64,000 nt of DNA, taken from JBBRGK01 sp036741355. Lineage in GTDB: Bacteria; Chloroflexota; Dehalococcoidia; CAUJGQ01. The position numbers and the translations under genes are program-made. The notes under the pieces are model-generated. The model made no database searches. It had not been told where the DNA came from and worked only from the letters and a program-made list of their open reading frames with translations. Location: NCBI GenBank assembly GCA_036741355.1, contig DAINSK010000001.1:62001-126000 (forward strand). The letters run 5' to 3'. Position 1 is the first letter of the stretch. The number at the start of each line of letters is the position of its first letter. Shown here piece by piece: positions 27,039 through 35,484 of this stretch.

Positions 27039-28247
27039 ATGCGGTACCCGCACACCAAGCGGCAGGCGGAGCTTGTCGCACTCGCTACCGGCCTGGCACG
27101 CCAGATTGCGCCCCGCGCTCGCGTGCACGACCGCGAAGGCACAATCCCCGTCGATAGCTACCGCGATCTCATCGACGCGAAGTACCAGACCCTCACCGTC
27201 CCGTCCGAACGAGGCGGCATGGGCGTCGACATGATCGAGTTCGTGCTGGCGCAGAACGCGCTTGCCCAAGGAGACGAATCCGCCGCGCTGGGCATAAACA
27301 TGCACCTGATGTCCGTAGCCAACGCGTCGCAGCCGGACGCCTGGCCGCGAGAGCTGTACCTGCGTGTCATGTACGAGGTCGTTGAGGAAAGGGCGCTCAT
27401 CAATTCGGCTGCTGCCGAGCCGGAGATGGGCAGCCCGGCGGGAGGCGGCAGGCCCCTGACGATGGCTACAGCTAGTAAAGGCGGTTGGCTCATCAACGGC
27501 CGCAAGACGTTCACCAGCCTGAGCCCCATCCTTCGGTACTTCATCGTGCTTGCAACGATCGGCGAGCTGCCCGATGGCGGCGTCGAGATCGGCCAGTTCC
27601 TGGTGCGCAATGGACCCGGCGTTCGCATTGACCCGACCTGGGATGTCATGGGCATGCGCTCGACGGCCAGCCACGACATCGTGCTCGAGGACGCATTCGT
27701 GCCCGATTCGGATGTCGTTTCCCGCCGCTCCCTGGGCGCTCCCCGTGGCCCGGCGCCCGGCGGCGCATATTTCGCGCTTGGCGTCGGCGGTGTCTATCTT
27801 GCGATTGGAGAACAGGCGCGCGATTTTGCCGTTGATTTTGCCCGCAACCGCGCCCCAACCGGCCTGGGCAAGCCTATTGGTACGATCCAAAGCGTCCAGC
27901 ATCGCATCGCACGGATGGAGGTACTGTTGATGGCGGCTCGGGAGCTGCTGTTCGGCGCTGCGCAAGACTGGAGTGACTATCCCGACGATCGCGCCACTTT
28001 GGGTCCAAAAGTTGCCGCGGCGAAATTCACCGCGACGAACAACGCGATCGAGGTCGTCGACCTGGCGATGCGGATCGTCGGCGGAGTCTCCATGTTCCGA
28101 ACGCAGCCGTTGGAACGGTACTATCGGAACGTTCGCGCGGGCCTGAGCCATCCACCGATCGACGACCGCGCGCTGGATCAGATCGCGCGCGCCGCGCTCG
28201 GCTTCGGCCCGCCCGAGGGGGTCGACACGCCCACCGGCAACCCCTGA
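27039..28247 (+). CDS. Acyl-CoA dehydrogenase family protein
   Basis: A 402-residue FAD-dependent dehydrogenase with the three-domain fold. Recognisable are NGRKTFTSLSP (central beta domain), WDVMGMRSTASHDIVLED and the C-terminal helical QSVQHRIARMEV...RIVGGVSMF. The position of the catalytic Glu is not certain. AGGAA precedes the ATG. It is likely co-transcribed with the upstream leucine-type dehydrogenase, hinting at branched-chain acyl-CoA oxidation. Confidence 0.9.
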   Translation: MRYPHTKRQAELVALATGLARQIAPRARVHDREGTIPVDSYRDLIDAKYQTLTVPSERGGMGVDMIEFVLAQNALAQGDESAALGINMHLMSVANASQPDAWPRELYLRVMYEVVEERALINSAAAEPEMGSPAGGGRPLTMATASKGGWLINGRKTFTSLSPILRYFIVLATIGELPDGGVEIGQFLVRNGPGVRIDPTWDVMGMRSTASHDIVLEDAFVPDSDVVSRRSLGAPRGPAPGGAYFALGVGGVYLAIGEQARDFAVDFARNRAPTGLGKPIGTIQSVQHRIARMEVLLMAARELLFGAAQDWSDYPDDRATLGPKVAAAKFTATNNAIEVVDLAMRIVGGVSMFRTQPLERYYRNVRAGLSHPPIDDRALDQIARAALGFGPPEGVDTPTGNP

Positions 28248-28267
28248 ATCGTATCCGCTGATTAATT

Positions 28268-28804
28268 TTAGCTTACTGCGCTGGGCGCCGCCCTTGCCCG
28301 ACTGTGCCGCGAACGCGAGACGATCCATTTGATTGCAAGGCCACCCACCGTGCAGACGACACCGAGAATCAAGAGTGAGTCGATCGCTCTGTTCGTCTCA
28401 TCGATGTGCAGGACACTCTTGCCATCAGCGGTCATCGAGCGTAGGCCTTCGTCGTGGCCGAGCAGGCCATGAGCGTCGAACACCGCCGTAACCTGCTGAC
28501 CGACCTGGGTACTGTCGTTCACGTGCTGGGGGACATCGAAGGTCAGAGATTGGCGGTCGCCGCCGATCGTCAACCGCCAGAACTGCTGCGAGTTCTCCCC
28601 CTGCGTAAAGAACGTGTCATGCGCGGTGATTACGCCAGTGAGCTGCTTTGTCGGTCCGACGGTTTGCCAGAGGTCGACCACCGCGTTACCGCCAAACCAG
28701 AGGATATTGAGACCTATGAGCAGCAGAATCGCGGGCACTTTTATCCGCGACCACAGCGAATGCTCGGCCTTTTCCGGTGATGCGACGGCTTGCTCGGCGT
28801 TCAA
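28268..28804 (-). CDS. Membrane protein with two helices (DUF3592-like)
   Basis: A protein of about 178 residues with one helix near the N-terminus (VPAILLLIGLNILWFGGNAV) and one near the C-terminus (SLLILGVVCTVGGLAI), enclosing a beta-rich domain of about 95 residues. This resembles the DUF3592 layout. A TTG start is proposed because GGAG lies seven bases upstream; the open frame extends 21 codons further without a good start. Function unknown. Confidence 0.6.
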   Translation of the reverse strand: MNAEQAVASPEKAEHSLWSRIKVPAILLLIGLNILWFGGNAVVDLWQTVGPTKQLTGVITAHDTFFTQGENSQQFWRLTIGGDRQSLTFDVPQHVNDSTQVGQQVTAVFDAHGLLGHDEGLRSMTADGKSVLHIDETNRAIDSLLILGVVCTVGGLAIKWIVSRSRHSRARAAPSAVS

Positions 28805-28873
28805 AAACGAGCTCCAAACCCCACAAACCCAAGTTCCTCGATCGCCGCTCCTGAGACAAGGGAGCAACAGTCC

Positions 28874-29884
28874 CTAGAGGTACACGGGGTCGATGTACAC
28901 CCCCTCAGCGTGATCGTTTGCATGCGGTCGGGGTATACCGCCGAGGAATTTGAAGCGGATGTGGTTGGTCGCCTCATCCATCACCGGTCCGTACAGCGGA
29001 CGGCTTTCAGGAACGCTGATCTCCAGTGATTGTCTGTCACTGGCGGCCGCGAGATGGCGGAGGCAATCCAGAAGGTTCATCATCGCCTGCACTTCGCCGC
29101 GCGCGTAGCCGTAATCGAGCACGACCAGCGACCGCGAGGTCGTCTCCAGGCCTCCGCCTCGCGGCCGTGCGATTGCGGCGACGTTTGCTCCCTGGTCGAA
29201 TACGCCCGCGGCGGCTATCAGCCGTCCATCCCGACGAAGCCCATGCCATTGCGCCCAGCCGTATTGCGGCGATCGGGAGAGCCGCGACCGCAGGAATTGC
29301 GGCGTATAGATCGGAAAAAGCTCAAGACCGCCGTGCGTGGCATTGACCAGGGCGACGACCTCGTCGATGTCCGCGGGGCCTACCGGTTCTGTATGGACGC
29401 CCGGATCCGAAGCGTTGGCTGGCAGATCCTGGAGCCAGGCATCCACGGGCCAGGGTCCCGGACCACCTCTTGAGGCGGAAAAGGCCAGAGACGCCGCGTT
29501 CTTTGAATCGATGTATGCGTAGGTACGGTCGTAATCGATCCCGGCTGCAAGCCAGCGCTGGCCTAGCCAACGAGGCAAAGCACGCCCGAAGCCGTGGCGC
29601 TGAAACTTCGGATCGATGCGTTCGTGATGCGTGTAGGCGAGCAGCCGTTCGCGCCCCATCACGGTCGCCGGGTGAACGGCGCTCGCACAGACTCCCACGG
29701 GCCGGCCGTCCTGCTCGACGAGGACATACTGGCTTCGCTCCTGCAGGCGGCTCCCCGCGAAATAGTCGCGCGATCGGTCGAAGGCTAATTCGATCTCGCC
29801 GACGACCAGCGGCGACCGTCTCTCCAGCGCGATTAGCGCTTCGTTGTCCTGTTTGCGGGGTGCGCGGATGCGAATGGCGGGCAT
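28874..29884 (-). CDS. GNAT-family N-acetyltransferase
   Basis: A 336-residue protein. The N-terminal GNAT domain has the acetyl-CoA loop DPKFQRHGFGRALPRWL near residue 94; the second half appears to be a further GNAT-like domain of lower conservation. The architecture resembles tandem GNAT proteins. Substrate unknown. Confidence 0.82.
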   Translation of the reverse strand: MPAIRIRAPRKQDNEALIALERRSPLVVGEIELAFDRSRDYFAGSRLQERSQYVLVEQDGRPVGVCASAVHPATVMGRERLLAYTHHERIDPKFQRHGFGRALPRWLGQRWLAAGIDYDRTYAYIDSKNAASLAFSASRGGPGPWPVDAWLQDLPANASDPGVHTEPVGPADIDEVVALVNATHGGLELFPIYTPQFLRSRLSRSPQYGWAQWHGLRRDGRLIAAAGVFDQGANVAAIARPRGGGLETTSRSLVVLDYGYARGEVQAMMNLLDCLRHLAAASDRQSLEISVPESRPLYGPVMDEATNHIRFKFLGGIPRPHANDHAEGVYIDPVYL

Positions 29885-29946
29885 TCTTCCACCGATCCGT
29901 TGTCCGGATGCGCTACCATCCTCGGGAACGCAGCAGTGAGGCGCAG

Positions 29947-30120
29947 ATGAGCATCGACCGCGAGATTCACGACGAAGTGCTTGCTCTCATCCGGCGATTA
30001 CTGGATCGACACCCCCGCACGCCGGCCGAAGAAGAGTACCTGAACATGCTCCAGAGCATCGCCGACGAATACGAACGCGACTTCCCGCCATATCTGCCCG
30101 ATCCGGGAGAGCGCGAGTAA
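29947..30120 (+). CDS. Small helical protein
   Basis: A 57-residue acidic, helical protein (…EEEYLNMLQSIADEYERD…) reminiscent of the N-terminal region of HigA-like antitoxins but without a helix-turn-helix. GAGG lies five bases before the ATG, supporting translation. No toxin-like partner is adjacent. Function unknown. Confidence 0.5.
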   Translation: MSIDREIHDEVLALIRRLLDRHPRTPAEEEYLNMLQSIADEYERDFPPYLPDPGERE

Positions 30121-30254
30121 TATTCTACGCTCAATGTCCGTTGCAACGCGTTGACGATGTAATAACATAACCGCTAGAATCGGTTCGGGTCGGCTCGCGA
30201 TGCTGCGCCCGCCAACAGTCGAGTCGTGACTCGACCAGAACGCGGAGCGATTTC

Positions 30255-30833
30255 ATGGCGCTTTCCACCGCTACTGCGCCTTCGGGCGTTTTGCCACCAC
30301 TCGAAATCCTCGTTCTTCAGCCCACCGACGTACCGAGCTTCCGACGCCTGTTCACCGACGCCGAATCGTCGAGCAATGAAGCGCTTGCTGAATCGGCAGC
30401 GGATCCGGATGGCCGGATGCGCTGCCTGGAGCAATGGGGACGAATCGACGGATATGCGGCCCGCTACGTGCCGCGGGGGGCGGACTACGTGCCTTCCCGG
30501 CCGATCGTGGTTGATAGCTCGGTCTCGCGGTTCAATCGGGGAAGCGGAGCGTTACAGGCGCTGAACGACGACTCTGCCTTTCCGGATAGCCCCGGAATAT
30601 CGCGGCTCTTCCCGCGCAATATCGCCGACAATACCGAAAGCGTGCACGAGTTGTTCGAAGAGGACGGCGTTCAGTTCGCGCTTTATCGGGTCGATTTCCG
30701 CGTAGGCAATATGCTTGGCAGCGTCGGTGCGGTCTGGCGACGACCGTACGGCGGACCGCTCGAAGCGCTCAAGCTGGCCGAGAGGCAGTCGCAGCGCATC
30801 CGCGAAGCGCTTGCACTCGCCGGCCGCCGCTAG
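30255..30833 (+). CDS. Uncharacterized 192-residue protein
   Basis: Not recognised. Soluble, mixed alpha/beta composition, with one Cys and no signal peptide. GGAG lies seven bases before the ATG. The C-terminus (ALKLAERQSQRIREAL) is amphipathic. It lies convergent to dinB, with eight bases between the stops. Codon use is normal for the window. Confidence 0.6.
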   Translation: MALSTATAPSGVLPPLEILVLQPTDVPSFRRLFTDAESSSNEALAESAADPDGRMRCLEQWGRIDGYAARYVPRGADYVPSRPIVVDSSVSRFNRGSGALQALNDDSAFPDSPGISRLFPRNIADNTESVHELFEEDGVQFALYRVDFRVGNMLGSVGAVWRRPYGGPLEALKLAERQSQRIREALALAGRR

Positions 30834-30841
30834 AGACTTTC

Positions 30842-31903
30842 CTAATCGAGCGGGAACAGCGGCAATTGAGTGACCTCCCCGAATCCCGAGACAGTCACGC
30901 CCAGCAAGCGCAGACGCTCACCCGGTCTGAGTTCGGCGTTCAGCAGCCGCTCGGCGACGGGGTAGAGCTCATGTTTCGCCTGCACGGGCACCGGCATCGT
31001 CGCCTGACGCGTACAGGTGCTGAAATCGCTTCGGCGTAATTTCACGGTCACCGTTCGCCCTCGCAGAGACCGGCGCGATAGCCGGTTGGCGACCTCAGAG
31101 CACAGTTCCGTCAGCTCTTCATTCAATCGACCCCGATCGCCAACATCGGCGCTGAAGGTCGTCTCGCGCCCCACCGACTTGATGTCGTGCATGGGGGTAA
31201 CTTCGCGGGGGTCGACGCCCCGCGAGAGATCGGCCATCTGCTCACCCCAGCGGCCGAACATTTTTGCAAGCAAGCGCCCGTCAATCTCCGCCAGCTCTCC
31301 GATCGTGCGGACGCCCAGCGACTGAAGGCGCTCCTGCGCCTTGGGCCCAACCCCCCACAGCTTACCCACGGACAGCGGCGCCAGGAATTCCCGCTCAGTA
31401 CCCGGCTCGACGATCACCAGGCCATCAGGCTTTTCCAGTTCGGACGCCACCTTAGCCGCGGACTTCGTGGTCGCCGCTCCGACCGATAAGGTGAGCTCGA
31501 TATCCTGGCGTACGGTGAGCTTCAGTTCGCGCGCCAGTGAAACGGCGTCGTCCCACGTGGCGGCCACGGCCGACAAGTCAAGGTAGGCTTCATCCAGCGA
31601 CAGCGGCTCGACGAGATCGGTTACCTCGTGAAAAAGCTCCATGACCCGCGCCGATACCTCGCGGTAAACGGCGAATCGCGGCGAGACGCGTACGGCGTCG
31701 GGGCAGAGGCGCATAGCGGTGCGCATAGACATCGCAGATCGAACGCCGAACTGCCGTGCTTCATAGGATGCTGCGGCCACGACGCCGCGCTGATCGGGCG
31801 CACCGCCAACCACCACCGGCCTGCCCGCAAGCGAAGGATCGTCGCGCTGCTCCACAGAAGCGTAAAACGCGTCGAGGTCGGCGTGGAGGATCGTGCGCCC
31901 CAT
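30842..31903 (-). CDS. dinB: DNA polymerase IV
   Basis: A 353-residue Y-family translesion polymerase. The metal-binding DxD motif is in HADLDAFYASVEQ at the N-terminus, SLDEAYLDLS carries the second acidic pair, and helix-hairpin-helix and little-finger domains follow. The C-terminus QLPLFPLD contains a canonical beta-clamp-binding QLxLF motif. The ATG at 31903 is used because it begins the conserved domain. Two LexA-like boxes lie about 180-220 bases upstream, with a short membrane-peptide frame between them and dinB. Confidence 0.95.
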   Translation of the reverse strand: MGRTILHADLDAFYASVEQRDDPSLAGRPVVVGGAPDQRGVVAAASYEARQFGVRSAMSMRTAMRLCPDAVRVSPRFAVYREVSARVMELFHEVTDLVEPLSLDEAYLDLSAVAATWDDAVSLARELKLTVRQDIELTLSVGAATTKSAAKVASELEKPDGLVIVEPGTEREFLAPLSVGKLWGVGPKAQERLQSLGVRTIGELAEIDGRLLAKMFGRWGEQMADLSRGVDPREVTPMHDIKSVGRETTFSADVGDRGRLNEELTELCSEVANRLSRRSLRGRTVTVKLRRSDFSTCTRQATMPVPVQAKHELYPVAERLLNAELRPGERLRLLGVTVSGFGEVTQLPLFPLD

Positions 31904-31959
31904 ATCAGTTGCACCGTTTGGCGGGAGCACAACCGAGGCTGCGGGCACGAGAACGACGG

Positions 31960-32067
31960 TCAACGGGTTGAGACGTCGCGTCCGGACAGTTCGCCACTAT
32001 ATTGCTGATGGACCAAGTGCAGACAGACTCCCAAGAACCAGACCACGAGCAGCACGACGCCGAGCAT
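31960..32067 (-). CDS. 35-residue single-helix membrane peptide, putative SOS gene
   Basis: MLGVVLLVVWFLGVCLHL is a strong membrane helix followed by a polar tail of 17 residues. GGGGTG lies about six bases before the ATG. The frame lies directly downstream of two LexA-like sites and upstream of dinB on the same strand, so it would be the first gene of that transcript. Small SOS-induced membrane peptides that block cell division (SidA, YneA) are known elsewhere. The frame is short and could be fortuitous. Confidence 0.4.
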   Translation of the reverse strand: MLGVVLLVVWFLGVCLHLVHQQYSGELSGRDVSTR

Positions 32068-32082
32068 ATGCGCACCCCAACA

Positions 32083-32098
32083 TAGAACGTTTGTTTGG
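32083..32098 (-). promoter_or_regulatory. LexA-like box, imperfect
   Basis: TAGAACGTTTGTTTGG matches GAAC-N4-GTTC with one mismatch (GTTT). It is centred 28 bases from the perfect box next to it and lies just upstream of the 35-residue frame. Confidence 0.5.
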
Positions 32099-32110
32099 AT
32101 ATGCGCATCA

Positions 32111-32126
32111 TAGAACGCCTGTTCTA
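32111..32126 (-). promoter_or_regulatory. LexA box upstream of dinB
   Basis: TAGAACGCCTGTTCTA is a perfect palindrome in its outer six bases on each side and fits the GAAC-N4-GTTC consensus used by LexA in Gram-positive bacteria. Its position upstream of dinB on the same strand supports SOS control. Confidence 0.75.
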
Positions 32127-32286
32127 GGCCGTCAACGGGGTTATGGCAACCCGCGGCAAGTCGTCGATGTCAAGATAACACGGCCCTTCAGGTCTGCCGG
32201 AGAACCTGGGCCATAAGGTTATGCCTTGATCGACTGCCGCCAGCCTCCTATCGTCAGGGATGGCTTTGAACGGGGAGGGGATGGAT

Positions 32287-33072
32287 ATGGACTTGGGATT
32301 GACGGGCAAGGTAGCGCTGATTACCGGCGCCAGTGAAGGGATCGGCCGCGCGATCGCGGAGGAACTGGCGCGCGAGGGAGCACGCGTTGCAATTTGTGCG
32401 CGCCGCGCCGACGTGTTGGAGCAAGCAGCGCAGGAGATCCGCGACGCGACCGGCGGCGACGTGCTGGCCGTGCCGGCCGACGTGAGCAAAGCCGATCAGA
32501 TCGAACGCTGCATTGCGACGGTAGGCGAGCGCTTCGGCCGGATTACCCTGCTGGTCAACAACGCCGGAACCTCCGCGGCCGGCCCGCTCGAAAAGGTCGG
32601 CGATGACGATTGGTACGCCGACCTCGACCTCAAGCTGATGGCCGCCGTACGGACATCGCGGCTCCTGGTTCCCGGTATGCGCGCCGCAGGTGGCGGCCGC
32701 ATCGTCAACATCACCAATATCGGCGCAAAGCAGCCGGGCGCAAACTCGCTGCCGACCTCAGTCAGCCGCGCCGCCGGCATCGCGCTGACGAAGGCGCTCT
32801 CCAAGGAGTTCGCCAGGGACAACATCCTCGTGAACGCGATCTGTATCGGTCTGGTCAAGAGCGCCCAGATCCGGCGGGCAGCCATGGCTCGCAACCCCGA
32901 CGCGGCGAGCCTGGACGAGGCTTACGCGCGCATGGGCGGCGGCGTACCGTTGGGCCGCGTCGGCGAAGCCTCAGAGGTAGCCGGCCTGATCACGTTCTTG
33001 CTTTCCGACCGCGGGAGCTACATCACCGGCGTCGCCATCAACGTCGATGGCGGCACTTCAAACGTCGTGTAG
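32287..33072 (+). CDS. SDR-family protein with atypical active site
   Basis: A 261-residue short-chain dehydrogenase fold. The cofactor motif TGASEGIGRAIA and NNAG are present. The usual Tyr-x-x-x-Lys is missing: the aligned region reads PTSVSRAAGIALTKAL, with no Tyr and with Arg for Lys. It may therefore be a reductase with altered catalysis or a non-enzymatic member. GGAGGGG six bases upstream supports the second of two nearby ATGs. Confidence 0.85.
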   Translation: MDLGLTGKVALITGASEGIGRAIAEELAREGARVAICARRADVLEQAAQEIRDATGGDVLAVPADVSKADQIERCIATVGERFGRITLLVNNAGTSAAGPLEKVGDDDWYADLDLKLMAAVRTSRLLVPGMRAAGGGRIVNITNIGAKQPGANSLPTSVSRAAGIALTKALSKEFARDNILVNAICIGLVKSAQIRRAAMARNPDAASLDEAYARMGGGVPLGRVGEASEVAGLITFLLSDRGSYITGVAINVDGGTSNVV

Positions 33073-33160
33073 GAAGCCGCCGCCTACACTTTCGCCTGGA
33101 AGCCGGGCAATACAGCGTCCCACGCAAGCTCAGACGCAATGACGCCCAGGAGAGATGCCA

Positions 33161-33580
33161 ATGGCTCGCATGACCAGCCCGCAGGTAAACGAGTTCCTTT
33201 CGAAGCCGCGAATCGCCACGCTGATTACACTCTACGCGGACGGTTCGCCGAAGGCGGTGCCGGTGTGGTTCGAGTGGGATGGCAGCCGGGCCCGGCTCTT
33301 TACGTCACGTCGTTCGGTAAAGGTGGGCCGCATTAGAGCCGACCCGCGCGTTTGCCTGTCGGTCGCCGAGCCGGTCGGGATCAACGAGGCGTGGGTATCG
33401 ATCGAAGGCACCGCGCAGGTGACCGACGGGGGCGGCATGGACCTGGCTCGACGCCTGGCGCCGCGTTACTACACGGCTGAAAAGTCGAAACAGGCGCTCG
33501 CCGAATGGGAAAAGACGGCCGGTAACTGGGTGGTCGTCGAGATCACACCACGGCGCATTCAATCGCTGGCCGCCGGATGA
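33161..33580 (+). CDS. Pyridoxamine 5'-phosphate oxidase-like split-barrel protein
   Basis: A 139-residue split-barrel protein of the PPOX class, which includes F420- and FMN-binding members. Typical segments are RIATLITLYADGSPKAVPVWF and KVGRIRADPRVCLSV. AGGAGAG lies eight bases before this ATG. A second PPOX-like protein lies at 52693-53145. Whether it uses F420, FMN or heme cannot be told from sequence. Confidence 0.82.
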   Translation: MARMTSPQVNEFLSKPRIATLITLYADGSPKAVPVWFEWDGSRARLFTSRRSVKVGRIRADPRVCLSVAEPVGINEAWVSIEGTAQVTDGGGMDLARRLAPRYYTAEKSKQALAEWEKTAGNWVVVEITPRRIQSLAAG

Positions 33581-33629
33581 TTCAATTCGATCAACGCCGT
33601 GGCGGCGGTGATAGCGAGCATCTGCAGCG

Positions 33630-34829
33630 CTACGACGTCCCGCCCGCCGCCCGCAGGGCCGCGACGTCGCGGTCGCTGAGGCCGGCCTCGCGCAGAACCT
33701 CGTCGGTGTGCTCGCCGCGTCGCGGCGCAAACGATCGGATGGAACCGGGCGTTTCGGAGAGTTTGACGGAAATTCCAACCTGGGTCACCGTGCCGAACTC
33801 AGGGTGCGGCAGGTCGACGATCATCTCGCGGGCCCGTAGCTGGGGGTCCCGTTCGATCTCGTCCAATTCATACACCGGCGCTACGCACACGTCTTTGTCC
33901 TTCAACTGTTCGAACCAATCGTCACGGGATTTTGTCTTGATCGCATCGCGGAAAGCGTCAAACACCTCCTGGCGGCGCGAGGGATCAGCTTGAGAGCCGG
34001 CGAGGTCGGACCGGTCGATGGCGTTGCAGAAGTTATCAAAGAACCAGGGCTCGTTGGCGCCGATCGACAGATACCGGCCATCGGCGCATTCATAGACGTT
34101 GTACTGTGGCAGGCCGCCTGTTAGCCGGTGCCGGCCGCGCCGAACGAACTCGCCCGATCCATACGATTCGCCGAGTGCGGCGGCGAGCAGATTGACGATT
34201 CCGTCGGTCATGCTGATGTCCACGAACTGTCCACGACCGGTACGTTCGCGCGCCAACAGCGCGGTCAAAATACCGATCGCCGCGTGCATGCCTCCACCGG
34301 CGTAGTCTCCGAGCAGGTTGGCAGGAATTGATGGTGGTCCGTCAGCCGGCCCGGTGATTGCCAGCGCGCCAGCCATCGAGGCGTAGTTCACATCGTGGCC
34401 GACAAGGAGCCGGTACGGGCCATCCTGCCCGTAGCCCGTGATCGAGCAGTACACGATCCGCGGGTTGCGGGCAGATAGCGTCTCGTAGTCGACGCCCAAC
34501 CGTTTCGCGACGCCCGGCCGGTAGCCCTCGACCACCACGTCCGCACCTTCGGCAAGCCGGTAGATGGCATCGAGCGCCTCAGGCGATTTCAAGTTCAGGA
34601 CGATGCTGCGCTTGTTGCGGCTGAGCGAGCTGAAAGCAGCCATTCGCCGCTCTTTGCGGTCGCGCTCAGCCTCGTCCTCACGTTCCCGCTCGATCGCGGC
34701 CCGCCGTCCGCCGCCTGGCTCTTCGATACGGATCACGTCGGCGCCCAGGTCGGCCAGGATCATCGTACAGTGCGGACCCGGTGCGAGCCGTGTCAAATCC
34801 AGGACGCGGATGTTATCCAGCGGCAGCAA
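33630..34829 (-). CDS. CaiB/BaiF (type III) CoA-transferase
   Basis: A 399-residue enzyme transferring CoA between acyl groups. The N-terminal VLDLTRLAPGPHCTMILADLGADVI-type segment (LAPGPHCTMILADLGADV) and GYGQDGPY are diagnostic. The catalytic Asp is probably in the GDYAGGG region. TTG start with AGGGG just upstream. It ends close to the convergent PPOX gene. The acyl substrates are unknown. Confidence 0.9.
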   Translation of the reverse strand: MLPLDNIRVLDLTRLAPGPHCTMILADLGADVIRIEEPGGGRRAAIEREREDEAERDRKERRMAAFSSLSRNKRSIVLNLKSPEALDAIYRLAEGADVVVEGYRPGVAKRLGVDYETLSARNPRIVYCSITGYGQDGPYRLLVGHDVNYASMAGALAITGPADGPPSIPANLLGDYAGGGMHAAIGILTALLARERTGRGQFVDISMTDGIVNLLAAALGESYGSGEFVRRGRHRLTGGLPQYNVYECADGRYLSIGANEPWFFDNFCNAIDRSDLAGSQADPSRRQEVFDAFRDAIKTKSRDDWFEQLKDKDVCVAPVYELDEIERDPQLRAREMIVDLPHPEFGTVTQVGISVKLSETPGSIRSFAPRRGEHTDEVLREAGLSDRDVAALRAAGGTS

Positions 34830-34860
34830 GTGCCCCTCTTCAATGCAAATTGAAGGTTAC

Positions 34861-34885
34861 GGTCGGGAGGGGGTCGGGGGTTAGG
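34861..34885 (-). repeat. Gene-3' repeat, copy 3 (degenerate)
   Basis: On the minus strand the sequence CCTAACCCCCGACCCCCTCCC begins at the rplT stop, whose TAA is the TAA of CCTAACC, exactly as at the hydrolase gene (copy 1). The first 15 bases, GCCTCCTAACCCCCG, are identical in both. The palindromic half is eroded. Confidence 0.6.
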
Positions 34886-35246
34886 AGGCGCTCGCCACCG
34901 CGTCAGCGGCCGTAGCGATCAGCTTCGCAAATGCGGCGTCGTCGTTGATGGCGAGGTCGGCAAGGATCTTGCGATCGACGGCGACGCCGGCTTTTCTGAG
35001 GCCGTCCATCATCCGGCTGTAGGTCGTGCCATGAATCCGGGCGGCGGCGTTGATACGCATGATCCAGAGCGACCGAAATTCGCCTTTGCGATCCTTGCGG
35101 TCCCGGTAGGCGTACGACAGCGCGTGGAGCACCGACTCGTTAGCGCGACGGAACAGTTTATGCCGTTGACCCCTATGCCCTTTGGCGAGGTCCAGAATCT
35201 TTTTATGTCGGGCGTGACCGGTCACGCCGCGCTTGACTCGACTCAC
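34881..35246 (-). CDS. rplT: 50S ribosomal protein L20
   Basis: A 121-residue L20: MSRVKRGVTGHARHKKILDLAKGHRGQRHKLFR is the conserved rRNA-binding N-terminus (shown in part: GVTGHARHKKILDLAKG), followed by LWIMRINAAAR. It is the last gene of infC-rpmI-rplT. The usual L20 autoregulatory leader is not evident here. Confidence 0.97.
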   Translation of the reverse strand: MSRVKRGVTGHARHKKILDLAKGHRGQRHKLFRRANESVLHALSYAYRDRKDRKGEFRSLWIMRINAAARIHGTTYSRMMDGLRKAGVAVDRKILADLAINDDAAFAKLIATAADAVASAS

Positions 35247-35282
35247 AGCAGTATTCCTCTTTCGATTCGAACGGAACTCGGA

Positions 35283-35483
35283 CTAGAACGAGTAGGGCAG
35301 GACCCGCTTCATCTTGGCTCGCATACCGCCAACGACGAGTGTTGACTTGTCGTCTCCACGGAGCACCCGCTTGCTCTTGCCAAACTTGAGATGCCGCTTG
35401 TTGCCGGCCATGCGAAGGATCTTGCCAGTTCCCGTTACCTTGAAACGGCGCTTCGCTCCCTTGTGGGTCTTCAGTTTCGCCAT
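35283..35483 (-). CDS. rpmI: 50S ribosomal protein L35
   Basis: A 66-residue, very basic L35 (MAKLKTHKGAKRRFKVTGTG). It starts immediately after the infC stop and is followed by rplT, the standard order. Confidence 0.97.
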   Translation of the reverse strand: MAKLKTHKGAKRRFKVTGTGKILRMAGNKRHLKFGKSKRVLRGDDKSTLVVGGMRAKMKRVLPYSF

Positions 35484-35484
35484 A

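Noticed and set aside
27006..28328. A 440-codon minus-strand frame
   Set aside because: Antisense to the acyl-CoA dehydrogenase gene; its sequence has no recognisable domains.
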